64,000 nt of DNA from Lysobacterales bacterium (lineage in GTDB: Bacteria > Pseudomonadota > Gammaproteobacteria > Xanthomonadales > SZUA-36), in the NCBI GenBank assembly GCA_011773845.1, contig WVWV01000037.1:7033-71032 (forward strand), read 5' to 3'. The notes beneath the pieces are model-generated. The model did not search any database. It worked only from the letters and a program-made list of their open reading frames with translations, and was not told the DNA's origin. Position numbers and translations under genes: made by a program. Below are positions 27,768-35,817 of the stretch, piece after piece; position 1 is the first letter of the stretch; each line of letters begins with the position of its first letter.

Positions 27768-29115
27768 GCGGTTCATCCAGTGTGCGCAAGCCCTGCTGCC
27801 CGAGGGCTGGTCGGCGGACGTGTGCTTGCATCTGGACGCCGCCGGGATGATCCGATCGGTTTCCAGGGGTACGCCGCAAAACGCCTCGGAAGTGCTCGAC
27901 GGACCCGTCATTCCCGGCATGCCCAACCTGCACAGTCACGGGTTTCAGCGCCTGATGGCCGGCTTGACCCGCCCGGTCCGTCCGGGTGGCGATGATTTCT
28001 GGGGTTGGCGCCAGGCGATGTATCGGCTGGCGGAGCGCATCACTCCCGAGCAGCTGGAGCACTGCCTGGCCCATGTGTACGTCGCGATGCTGAAGGGTGG
28101 TTATACCTCGTGCGCGGAATTCCATTACCTGCACAACGGGCCTGGCGGCAAGCCCTACCGTGATCCCGCGGAGATGAGCCTGCGGGTCCTGGCGGCAGCG
28201 GATGCAGCGCGCATGCCGTTGACATTGTTGCCGGTGCTGTACCGGGCCGGCGGTTTCGGACAGGCCCTCCAGGCGCCTCAGCAGCGTTTCGCCCTGACGC
28301 TCGAGCAGTACCTGGCGTTGGTGGATACCTGCCGCCGACACACCGGTGGCCAGGCGCTGGCCGCCGTTGGCGTGGCGCCGCATTCCCTCCGGGCGGTGCC
28401 GCGCGATGAGTTGCAGCGTCTGCTGTCGGCGCTGGCCGGCGTGAGCCTGCCGATCCATATCCATGTCGCCGAACAACAGGCGGAGGTGCAGGACTGCCTG
28501 GCGCACTACGGTGCCCGGCCGTTGGAGTGGTTGCTGCAGAATTTCGAGATCAACCGGAACTGGTGCCTGGTGCATGCCACCCACATGACTTCCATCGAGG
28601 TGCGGACGGCAGCCGCCACCGGAGCCATCGCCGGCCTGTGCCCGACCACGGAGGCAGACCTGGGCGATGGCTGCTTCGAAGCCCGGGACTGGCTGGATGC
28701 CGGTGGCTGGCTGGGAATCGGCTCCGATAGCAACCTGCGCATCTCGGCCTGCGAAGAGTTGCGGTTGCTGGAATTCACGGAGCGTTTGCGGCGGCAACGT
28801 CGACACGTGCTGGATGACGTTGGGACGTCGCTTTACCTGCATGCGGCACGCTCCGGCGCGGCGGCGTTGGGACAAGCCGTCGGTCAGCTGGCACCCGGTT
28901 GCCGTGCCGACCTGGTGGAGCTGGATGCATCCCACCCGCTGATCGCTGGCCAAACCGGCGACGAGGCGCTCGAAACCTATGTGTTTGCTGGCGGGAGCGA
29001 CATGATTCGCTCGGTCCATGTCGCCGGGGAATGCGTCGTCGAGCGCGGGCGTAACGAACAGGAGGCGCTCTTCGAGGGGCGCTTCCGCCGCATCAGACAG
29101 GAGTTGAACGCATGA
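27760..29115 (+). CDS. hutF: formimidoylglutamate deiminase
   Basis: 451-residue amidohydrolase-superfamily enzyme that deiminates N-formimidoyl-L-glutamate to N-formylglutamate, the substrate of the preceding gene. Metal ligands: PNLHSHGF (HxH), HIHVAEQQ, and the C-terminal Asp in GIGSDSNLRIS. Overlaps hutG by eight bases and the next gene by four. The pairing of HutF with HutG supports both calls. Confidence 0.93.
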   Translation: MTERFIQCAQALLPEGWSADVCLHLDAAGMIRSVSRGTPQNASEVLDGPVIPGMPNLHSHGFQRLMAGLTRPVRPGGDDFWGWRQAMYRLAERITPEQLEHCLAHVYVAMLKGGYTSCAEFHYLHNGPGGKPYRDPAEMSLRVLAAADAARMPLTLLPVLYRAGGFGQALQAPQQRFALTLEQYLALVDTCRRHTGGQALAAVGVAPHSLRAVPRDELQRLLSALAGVSLPIHIHVAEQQAEVQDCLAHYGARPLEWLLQNFEINRNWCLVHATHMTSIEVRTAAATGAIAGLCPTTEADLGDGCFEARDWLDAGGWLGIGSDSNLRISACEELRLLEFTERLRRQRRHVLDDVGTSLYLHAARSGAAALGQAVGQLAPGCRADLVELDASHPLIAGQTGDEALETYVFAGGSDMIRSVHVAGECVVERGRNEQEALFEGRFRRIRQELNA

Positions 29116-29717
29116 GGCCGCAGTTGCCGTTCGCGCCCGCCTGCGAGCGCAACAAGGTGCCGATTCTCGCGCAGTTGCTGAACATACTGCCGGGCACCGG
29201 AGCGTTGCTCGAGATCGGCTCCGGCACCGGCCAGCACGCCGTGTACATGGCGCCACGCTTTCCGCACATGACCTGGCAGCCCACGGACCTGGAGGCCGAG
29301 CTGGAAGGCTTGCGGGCCCGTCTCGAGGCGGAGGGCTGCCATCAGATTCAATCGCCGGTGCCGCTCGATGTGGCGGTCGGTCCATGGCCGGAGCAGTTGT
29401 TCGAAGCGGCCTTCTCGGCCAACACCGCGCACATCATGGGTTGGCCCGAGGTGTGCGCCATGTTCGGAGGTATCGGCGGTTGCCTCATCGCGGGTGGCGT
29501 ATTCTGCCTGTATGGCCCGTTCAACCGTGGCGGCGGGTTCACGGCGCCCAGCAATGCGGCCTTCGATGCGGATCTGCGTGCCAGGGACCCGCGCATGGGC
29601 CTGCGGGATGTCGAACAGCTTGCAAGGCTGGCAGAATGCCACCAGATGAGACTCGACGAGGAGCTCGCAATGCCCGCCAACAACTTCCTGCTGGTATTCG
29701 TCCGGGAGGCCCCATGA
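29112..29717 (+). CDS. DUF938 SAM-dependent methyltransferase-like protein
   Basis: 201 residues of the DUF938 family. ALLEIGSGTGQHAVYMAPRF is a Rossmann SAM-binding motif I, and FSANTAHIMGWPEVCAMF and GGVFCLYGPFN follow the class I methyltransferase order. Substrate unknown. ATGA overlaps at both ends place it inside the hut operon, which suggests coordinated expression but does not show a role in histidine degradation. Confidence 0.85.
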   Translation: MRPQLPFAPACERNKVPILAQLLNILPGTGALLEIGSGTGQHAVYMAPRFPHMTWQPTDLEAELEGLRARLEAEGCHQIQSPVPLDVAVGPWPEQLFEAAFSANTAHIMGWPEVCAMFGGIGGCLIAGGVFCLYGPFNRGGGFTAPSNAAFDADLRARDPRMGLRDVEQLARLAECHQMRLDEELAMPANNFLLVFVREAP

Positions 29718-30172
29718 GTGAACTTGATTACGACTCGCTCGCCGCGCAGGCGCAGGCACTGCTTTCAGGCGCGGGCAATGCGGTGTCGAAGGCGGCCAAC
29801 CTGAGTGCGCTGATCTACCAGGCACTGCCGAGCGTGAACTGGGCGGGTTTCTATTTCCTGGAGGGCGACGTCCTGGTGCTCGGTCCGTTCCAGGGCAAGC
29901 CCGCCTGCGTCAGCATCCCGGTGGGTGAAGGTGTGTGCGGCACGGCGGCTGCCCGGCGTGTCACGCAGCGGGTGGCCGATGTGCATGCATTCGAGGGGCA
30001 CATCGTGTGCGATCCCGAGTCCCGTTCCGAGCTGGTGGTGCCACTGGTCCTCGGCGACGAACTGCTGGGGGTGCTCGATGTCGACAGCCCGCAGCCGGGG
30101 CGCTTCAGTGCCGAGGATGAAGCCGGACTGGCCAGGCTGGCAGAGCTGTTCGTGCAGTCAGTCGCGGTGTAG
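29714..30172 (+). CDS. msrC: free methionine-(R)-sulfoxide reductase (GAF-domain fRMsr)
   Basis: 152-residue single GAF domain. The three conserved cysteines of fRMsr are present in the usual order: ACVSIPVGEGVCG holds two nine residues apart and GHIVCDPESRSELVVP the third, so the enzyme should be active in reducing free Met-R-SO. The start at 29714 overlaps the DUF938 stop. The 3' end overlaps the convergent sixA-like gene by 15 bases. Confidence 0.9.
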   Translation: MSELDYDSLAAQAQALLSGAGNAVSKAANLSALIYQALPSVNWAGFYFLEGDVLVLGPFQGKPACVSIPVGEGVCGTAAARRVTQRVADVHAFEGHIVCDPESRSELVVPLVLGDELLGVLDVDSPQPGRFSAEDEAGLARLAELFVQSVAV

Positions 30173-30673
30173 GTCGCGACGCCGAATCCAGTGGCGCAGG
30201 CCGCCCTGCCCGGCGTCCAGCGACCATCCGCGTTCAAAGTCGATCACCGCCAGGGTGCCGGTCGGCATCTTGTGGATGGGCCCGGCATCGGAAGAGCGCA
30301 TGACGTCCAGGGCGAGGAGCTCGAACCCCGGGTTGTGGCCCACCATCAGGACGATGTCGGCGGCCTGGAAGGCATCGCTGGCGAGTTCGAACAGCATGGC
30401 GGTCGACGCCTCGTAAATCTGCGGCAAGTAGACGACCGCGGGGTCGGAAATGGGCCAGGTGTCCAGCAGCGGCGCCAATGTTTCCCGCGTCCGCGCCGAT
30501 GGCGAACACAGCACGGCACCCGGTGGCGCCAGTTCCCGTTGCACCCAGCCCGACAAGGCCGCCATGTGGGAGCGCCCCCGCTGGCTCAGGCTGCGACTGA
30601 AATCATCGATACCCGGCAGCCACGGCACGGCCTTGGCATGACGAAGCAGGTAAAGCGTTTGACGCTGCGACAT
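30158..30673 (-). CDS. sixA: SixA-like phosphohistidine phosphatase (histidine phosphatase superfamily)
   Basis: 171 residues. LYLLRHAKA is the RHG-type motif holding the phospho-accepting His, and VGHNPGF supplies the second His. SixA of E. coli removes phosphate from histidine phosphotransfer domains; the partner here is unknown. ATG 30673 is chosen because the promoter at 30708-30735 would start transcription near 30700, downstream of an upstream in-frame ATG at 30709. Confidence 0.85.
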   Translation of the reverse strand: MSQRQTLYLLRHAKAVPWLPGIDDFSRSLSQRGRSHMAALSGWVQRELAPPGAVLCSPSARTRETLAPLLDTWPISDPAVVYLPQIYEASTAMLFELASDAFQAADIVLMVGHNPGFELLALDVMRSSDAGPIHKMPTGTLAVIDFERGWSLDAGQGGLRHWIRRRDLHRD

Positions 30674-30707
30674 GGTGATGCGTTCTCTGACCACGTTGGC
30701 ACTGGCC

Positions 30708-30735
30708 ATTATCTGGGCGCGACGCGAAGATTCAA
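30708..30735 (-). promoter_or_regulatory. sigma70-like promoter for the sixA-like gene
   Basis: On the minus strand TTGAAT (30735-30730), a 16-base spacer, and GATAAT (30713-30708). Confidence 0.5.
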
Positions 30736-30802
30736 CTGTTTTCGATGCGCGCCCGAACCATCGTTGGTCGCCGGGCCATTGCGCGCGCCCTCCGGCACAA
30801 AC

Positions 30803-31771
30803 TTACACGGACTCGGGCGGGAACCGGCGCGTATCGACGTTGCCGCCACTGAAAATTACGCCGATCCGGCGTCCGGCAAAACGCTCGGCGTGTTCCAGAA
30901 TGGCGGCGATCACCGTGGCCGAGGAGGGCTCGATGGTCATCTGCAGATGCGCCTGGACCAGGTCCATGCCCTCCAGGATGGCGGCCTCGGACACGGGCAG
31001 CACATCATCGAGCCGTTGCCTGATGATGCGGAACGGCAACGCGCCGACCAGGGCCCGGAGTCCGTCGGCAATCGTGTCGGCCTGCCAATGCGTGACGCGC
31101 TCGCCGCGCTGAAAACTGGCGGCGGTGTCCGCCGCGCCCGCAGGCTCGGCCGCCAGTATCGTGAGGTCCGGGCGCAAATGCCGGGCCACGATGGCCGAGC
31201 CGCTGATCAGGCCGCCGCCGCCCACCGGAGCCATGAGGATGTCGAGGTCCGGTGTCTGGGTCAGCAGTTCGAGTGCCGCGGTACCCTGACCGCAAATGAT
31301 ATCGGGGTGGTCGTAGGGCGGTACCGGAATCCTGCCGTCCGCCACCAGGGCCTCGAGCCCGGCCTCCCGCGCCGCCTGGCCGGGGGCGCAGAAGATGACC
31401 TGGCCGCCATGCCGCCGCACGGCATCGACCTTGTCGGGCACCGCATTGTCCGGCATGACCACGAACGCCTGCCGGCCATCGTTGCGTGCCGCCAGGGCGA
31501 GGGCGGCGCCGTGGTTTCCCGAAGAGTGGGTCGCGACGTCCGCGTCCCGCCCGGCGGACCTGAGACGGGCAACCGCGTGGGTCGCGCCGCGAAACTTGAA
31601 AGAGCCCGTAACCTGGAGATTCTCGCATTTCGCTACCAGCGTGCAGCCCAGCGCCTGGTCCAGCGTGGCGCTGTGCACCACCGGGGTCTGGCGCACCGCG
31701 AAGCGGATGCGCTCGGCGGCGGCCTCCACATCGGGGAATTCCGGGATTCGCGGTTCAGCGCTCGGGTGCAT
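30803..31771 (-). CDS. PLP-dependent threonine/serine dehydratase (or serine racemase-like)
   Basis: 322-residue fold-type II PLP enzyme. GSFKFRGA carries the PLP lysine, SSGNHGAALA binds the phosphate, and GGGGLISG is the glycine loop. It lacks the C-terminal ACT domain of biosynthetic IlvA, so it resembles catabolic TdcB or serine/threo-hydroxyaspartate dehydratases. Such enzymes release 2-aminoacrylate/2-aminocrotonate, cleared by RidA. ATG 31771 begins at the usual position; an earlier in-frame ATG would add 28 unrelated residues. Confidence 0.88.
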   Translation of the reverse strand: MHPSAEPRIPEFPDVEAAAERIRFAVRQTPVVHSATLDQALGCTLVAKCENLQVTGSFKFRGATHAVARLRSAGRDADVATHSSGNHGAALALAARNDGRQAFVVMPDNAVPDKVDAVRRHGGQVIFCAPGQAAREAGLEALVADGRIPVPPYDHPDIICGQGTAALELLTQTPDLDILMAPVGGGGLISGSAIVARHLRPDLTILAAEPAGAADTAASFQRGERVTHWQADTIADGLRALVGALPFRIIRQRLDDVLPVSEAAILEGMDLVQAHLQMTIEPSSATVIAAILEHAERFAGRRIGVIFSGGNVDTRRFPPESV

Positions 31772-31776
31772 GGCCC

Positions 31777-31782
31777 TATAAT
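31777..31782 (+). promoter_or_regulatory. consensus -10 TATAAT before pepN
   Basis: Perfect TATAAT, 50 bases before the pepN ATG, followed by a GC-rich discriminator. The matching -35 (TTCAGC at 31754-31759, 17-base spacer) is weak. Confidence 0.45.
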
Positions 31783-31832
31783 ACGGGCCCCGCTTCCCGA
31801 TTGACCAGCGCGATCCCGGCAAGGAATCTGCA

Positions 31833-34472
31833 ATGAAAAAAGGCGCACCCGGCAAGGCGATTCAACGCGCGGATTACCTTGCGTACCCCTGGAGCATCGA
31901 TCACCTGGACCTGGATTTTTCCATTCACGAGCAGCACACGCAGGTGCGGAGCCGCCTGCAGGTGAGCCGCCGGGCGGGCGCTGACGCGGCCGATGCCATC
32001 GAGCTCGATGGTCGCGACCTGGAGCTCGTGACGCTCGCCGTCGATGGGCAGGCGGTGCCGGCGGAACGCTACCGGATCGAGGGTGAGCGCATGGTGATCA
32101 CGGGGGTGCCGGAACGATTCGAGCTGAGCGCGGAAGTCCGCATCAGGCCATCCGAGAACACCGCGCTCGAAGGTCTTTACCGATCGGGGGAATTCCTGCT
32201 CACACAGTGTGAAGCGGAGGGGTTTCGCAAGATCACCTGGTTTCCCGACCGCCCCGATGTGATGACGCGGTATTCCGTCACCATCGAGGCGGATCGCGAC
32301 TCGCACCCGGTGCTGCTCTGTAACGGCAACCGCGTCGACGGCGGCGTGCGCGCGGGCGGGCGTCACTGGGTGCGCTGGGAGGACCCATTCCCCAAGCCGA
32401 GTTACCTGTTTGCACTGGTCGCCGGAGATCTCGCCCACGTCGAGGACCGCTTTACCACCCGCAGCGGGCGGGAGGTCACCCTGCGCATTTATGTCGAGCA
32501 CGAAAACATCGATCGCTGCGAGCACGCGATGGAGTCGCTGAAGAAGGCCATGTGCTGGGACGAGGAACGGTTCGCTCTCGAGTATGATCTGGACATCTAC
32601 AACATCGTGGCCACCAACGATTTCAACATGGGGGCCATGGAGAACAAGTCACTCAACATTTTCAATTCGAAGTATGTTCTGGCCCGGCCGGATACCGCCA
32701 CCGATGCCGACTACCAGGCCATCGAGGGCGTCATCGGACACGAGTATTTCCATAACTGGACGGGCAACCGCGTGACCTGTCGTGACTGGTTCCAGCTGAC
32801 CCTCAAGGAGGGCCTGACCGTCTTCCGTGATGAGGAGTTTTCCTCCGACATGCAGTCCCGTGCGGTCAAGCGGATCCAGGACGTGCGTGATCTGCGCGAG
32901 CGCCAGTTTCCCGAGGACGCGGGTCCCATGGCCCACCCGATCCGTCCCGACCACTACATCGAGGTCAACAACTTTTACACGGCCACGGTGTACCAGAAGG
33001 GGGCCGCGGTCATTCGCCTTTACCACACGCTGCTTGGCGAGGACGGCTTCCAAAAGGGCATGCAACTGTATTTCGAACGCCATGACGGCCAGGCCGTGAC
33101 CTGCGATGACTTCCTGGCCGCCATGGCCGATGCCAACGATGCCGAACTCGGGCAGTTCGCCCGCTGGTACGCGCAATCCGGCACCCCGGTGGTCAGCGTG
33201 GCGACGGAATTCGAGGCGGCCGCCGGTCGCTATGTCCTGCGGTTGCGGCAAGAAACGCCGCCCACCCACGATCAGCCGGACAAACAGCCGTTGCTGATCC
33301 CCTTCGCGGTCGGCCTGCTGGACCCGCAGGGCCAGGCGCTGGCATTGCAGCTGGAAGGCGAGCGCGCACCAGGTGCGGACACGCGCATGCTGCTGCTTAC
33401 CGAAGCGGAGCAGGAGTTCACCTTCATCGGGCTCGATGCCGAGCCCGTGCCTTCGCTGTTGCGCGATTTCTCGGCCCCGGTCAAGGTCGAGTACGAATAT
33501 GCGCCGCAGCAACTGGCAACCCTGATGGCGCACGATACCGATGCATTCGCTCGTTGGGAGGCGTCCCAGCGATTCGCCCAGGACTGCATCCTGGCCCAGG
33601 TGCGCCAGCGCGCGAATGGCCGGTCGATGCATCTCGCGCCAGGCCTGGTGGCGGCGTTTGGTCGGCTACTGGAGGACCGGGAGACCGACCCCGCATTGTT
33701 GGCCGAAGCCATGGCTCTCCCGGCCGAAGACTACCTCGCCGAGCAGATGGACGTGGTGGATGTGGACGGGATTCATGTCGCGCGGCGCTTCATCAAGGCC
33801 GGGCTCGCGGAGGCCCTGGGCGAGGCGTTTCGGCAGCGCTACGCGCAACTCGGTGACAATCGGAACTATGACAATTCGCCCCGGTCGATCGCAGAGCGCA
33901 GCCTCAGGAACCTGTGTCTCGCCTACCTCGCGGAAACCGCCGAGGGCACGGCGCTCGCAAGCCTGCAACTGGAGGCCAGCGACAACATGACGAACACCCT
34001 CGCGGCGCTGCGCGCCCTGGTGTTCACGGGCTCTGCCGCGGCCGGCCCCGCGCTGGAAGCGTTCGAGCGCCGCTGGCGGGGCGATGCGCTGGTCATGGAC
34101 AAGTGGTTTGCCATGCAGGCCATGACCCCCGGGCATGAGACCATCGAGCGTGTCGAGGACCTCATGGAACATCCCGAGTTCAGCATTCGCAACCCCAACA
34201 AGGTGCGCGCCCTGGTGGGCGTATTTGCGATGCTCAACCCCACCGGGTTCCATGCGCCCAATGGCGCGGGGTATCGGTTCCTCGCGCAGCGGGTGCTGGA
34301 CCTGGATGCGATCAATCCCCAGATGGCGGCCCGCATGGTGACGGCCTTCAACCGGTGGAAACGATACGACGAGGGGCGCAAACGCCTGATGAAGGCACAA
34401 CTCGAACGCATCGCGGCTGTCGAGGGCTTGTCGCCGGACGTGTCCGAAATCGTGTCCAACGCGTTGCAGTAA
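31833..34472 (+). CDS. pepN: aminopeptidase N (M1 family)
   Basis: 879-residue zinc aminopeptidase of the cytosol, main broad-specificity aminopeptidase of Gammaproteobacteria. GAMEN (267-271) binds the substrate amino group; HEYFH (303-307) with Glu326 in KEGL forms the zinc site. The proteobacterial-type Ig and C-terminal helical domains complete the length. AAGGA lies nine bases before the ATG. Followed after nine bases by the SLOG-fold gene. Confidence 0.97.
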   Translation: MKKGAPGKAIQRADYLAYPWSIDHLDLDFSIHEQHTQVRSRLQVSRRAGADAADAIELDGRDLELVTLAVDGQAVPAERYRIEGERMVITGVPERFELSAEVRIRPSENTALEGLYRSGEFLLTQCEAEGFRKITWFPDRPDVMTRYSVTIEADRDSHPVLLCNGNRVDGGVRAGGRHWVRWEDPFPKPSYLFALVAGDLAHVEDRFTTRSGREVTLRIYVEHENIDRCEHAMESLKKAMCWDEERFALEYDLDIYNIVATNDFNMGAMENKSLNIFNSKYVLARPDTATDADYQAIEGVIGHEYFHNWTGNRVTCRDWFQLTLKEGLTVFRDEEFSSDMQSRAVKRIQDVRDLRERQFPEDAGPMAHPIRPDHYIEVNNFYTATVYQKGAAVIRLYHTLLGEDGFQKGMQLYFERHDGQAVTCDDFLAAMADANDAELGQFARWYAQSGTPVVSVATEFEAAAGRYVLRLRQETPPTHDQPDKQPLLIPFAVGLLDPQGQALALQLEGERAPGADTRMLLLTEAEQEFTFIGLDAEPVPSLLRDFSAPVKVEYEYAPQQLATLMAHDTDAFARWEASQRFAQDCILAQVRQRANGRSMHLAPGLVAAFGRLLEDRETDPALLAEAMALPAEDYLAEQMDVVDVDGIHVARRFIKAGLAEALGEAFRQRYAQLGDNRNYDNSPRSIAERSLRNLCLAYLAETAEGTALASLQLEASDNMTNTLAALRALVFTGSAAAGPALEAFERRWRGDALVMDKWFAMQAMTPGHETIERVEDLMEHPEFSIRNPNKVRALVGVFAMLNPTGFHAPNGAGYRFLAQRVLDLDAINPQMAARMVTAFNRWKRYDEGRKRLMKAQLERIAAVEGLSPDVSEIVSNALQ

Positions 34473-34481
34473 CCGGCGCCG

Positions 34482-34946
34482 ATGCTGCGCAAGATCGTAT
34501 CCGGTGGCCAGACCGGCGTTGACCGGGGAGCCCTGGACGCGGCGCTCGCCAGCGGCCTCGAATGCGGGGGCTGGTGCCCGGAGGGCCGTCAGGCGGAGGA
34601 TGGCGCCATTCCCGAGTGCTACCCCGTGCGGGAGCTGGCGGGTGCGGACTTTGATCAGCGCACGCGCCAGAATGTCATCGACAGCGACGGCACGGTCGTG
34701 CTGCGATTCGGCGCCGCGGGCGGCGGCACGGCATTGACCATTCGTTGTGCGCGGGCGCACGGCAAGCCCTTGCTCGAAATCGACGCGAGCCGCTTGCATC
34801 CGCGGGACGCCGGCGAGCAACTGGTGTATTTCGTCCGGGAACATCGTATCGAGGTCCTGAATGTGGCTGGGCCGCGTGCCAGCGAGGCCGTGTCGGCCGA
34901 AGCGTATGCGCGGGATGTGCTGGCCCGACTGGTGGGCGCGGGGTGA
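34482..34946 (+). CDS. SLOG-fold (circularly permuted YpsA-like; putative molybdenum carrier) protein
   Basis: 154 residues. KIVSGGQTGVDRGALDAAL (about 4-22) is the glycine-rich nucleotide-binding signature of the family annotated as putative molybdenum carrier and placed in the SLOG superfamily, which binds nucleotides or nucleotide-derived ligands. Pro-Glu in WCPEGRQAEDG and the GTVVLRFG strand also fit. Ligand and role are unknown. It follows pepN by nine bases and overlaps the lipoprotein gene, so it may be cotranscribed with both. Confidence 0.85.
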   Translation: MLRKIVSGGQTGVDRGALDAALASGLECGGWCPEGRQAEDGAIPECYPVRELAGADFDQRTRQNVIDSDGTVVLRFGAAGGGTALTIRCARAHGKPLLEIDASRLHPRDAGEQLVYFVREHRIEVLNVAGPRASEAVSAEAYARDVLARLVGAG

Positions 34947-35362
34947 GCACGTGGCGGGCCCTGACCCTGTGCGCAGGGTTCATGGCCGCGGGCTGTGCCG
35001 GCCCGCTTCCGGCGCCTGAGCCGGGCGCCGGGCCCGGGGCCATCCGGCTCGAAAGCCTCGTGATTCGCAATGTGTCTTACAGCCAGGTCTCGGAAGTCAC
35101 CCTGCGCGTCCCGGCCACCGGTGAATTCGTGTCCTGCGCCAATATCCCGATTCATGGCCATTGTCGCGCGGGTTTTCCGCAGCGCTCATACCAGGGGCAC
35201 GAGATCGAGATTTCCTGGCAGCAGGATGGGCGCCGGGAGAGCACTGGCGCATTCGAGATCGAGGGCGCAGACCGGCTCGATCCGCGGCAACCAGCCAGCG
35301 TTCGGGTGCTGATCACCCCGGCCGGTACCGCCGTCACCGAATTCGTTCAGCCGGGACGCTGA
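34943..35362 (+). CDS. small lipoprotein of unknown function
   Basis: 139 residues from GTG 34943, overlapping the SLOG gene stop by four bases. A signal sequence ends in a lipobox FMAAGC (Cys about residue 18). The mature part is predicted mostly beta-strand (RLESLVIRNVSYSQVSEVTL, RVLITPAG) with two further cysteines in FVSCANIPIHGHCRAGF that could form a disulfide. No family recognised. The tight coupling to a cytosolic SLOG protein is unexplained. Confidence 0.7.
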   Translation: MSTWRALTLCAGFMAAGCAGPLPAPEPGAGPGAIRLESLVIRNVSYSQVSEVTLRVPATGEFVSCANIPIHGHCRAGFPQRSYQGHEIEISWQQDGRRESTGAFEIEGADRLDPRQPASVRVLITPAGTAVTEFVQPGR

Positions 35363-35378
35363 CGCCGACCAACCGCCC

Positions 35379-35588
35379 TCAGCGCTGGTCCAGCGCGTCC
35401 ACCAGCAACTCGCGTTGCAATTCGGCCTCGTGGCGGGTTGCAAAACGCGGGCTCAGCCGTAAATCGGCCGCAAAGCGCACGTTGAATTGCCAGCCCTCGC
35501 CGTTTTCCGCTTCGAACACCTGCGTGACGAAACATACCTTGTCCAGCACGATGGTGAAGCCCTGGAGGTCATGTACGGATCTGGCCAT
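35379..35588 (-). CDS. small conserved hypothetical protein
   Basis: 69 residues from ATG 35588 (MARSVHDLQGFTIVLDKV); ATG 35618 is an alternative adding ten residues. Acidic/mixed and mostly beta-like at first (FTIVLDKVCFVTQVFEAENGEGWQF), with a helical end. No signal peptide, no known domain recognised. Convergent with the lipoprotein gene, 16 bases away. Confidence 0.6.
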   Translation of the reverse strand: MARSVHDLQGFTIVLDKVCFVTQVFEAENGEGWQFNVRFAADLRLSPRFATRHEAELQRELLVDALDQR

Positions 35589-35817
35589 GTCGGACGCCTG
35601 GCGCAATGGGCGGATCATTGTAACCCAGCCGCGCGGATGATTCGGAGCGACGCGTTTGCCCTGAACCAACGCGAACGCCCGATGCCAAAGGGAGTATAGG
35701 GCGAGGGATTGTCGGTTTGCGGGATGGCATTCAGGCGGGGTTCATGCGGGCCGTGGTAGGCTTTTCCCACAAGGCGACCCGATCCCGGGGCCGACCCGTT
35801 GAGGGGATGGAGGCGTC

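Noticed and set aside
27589-29385. A 598-codon minus-strand frame opposite hutF
   Set aside because: No domain or signal; HutF on the plus strand has all metal-binding motifs.
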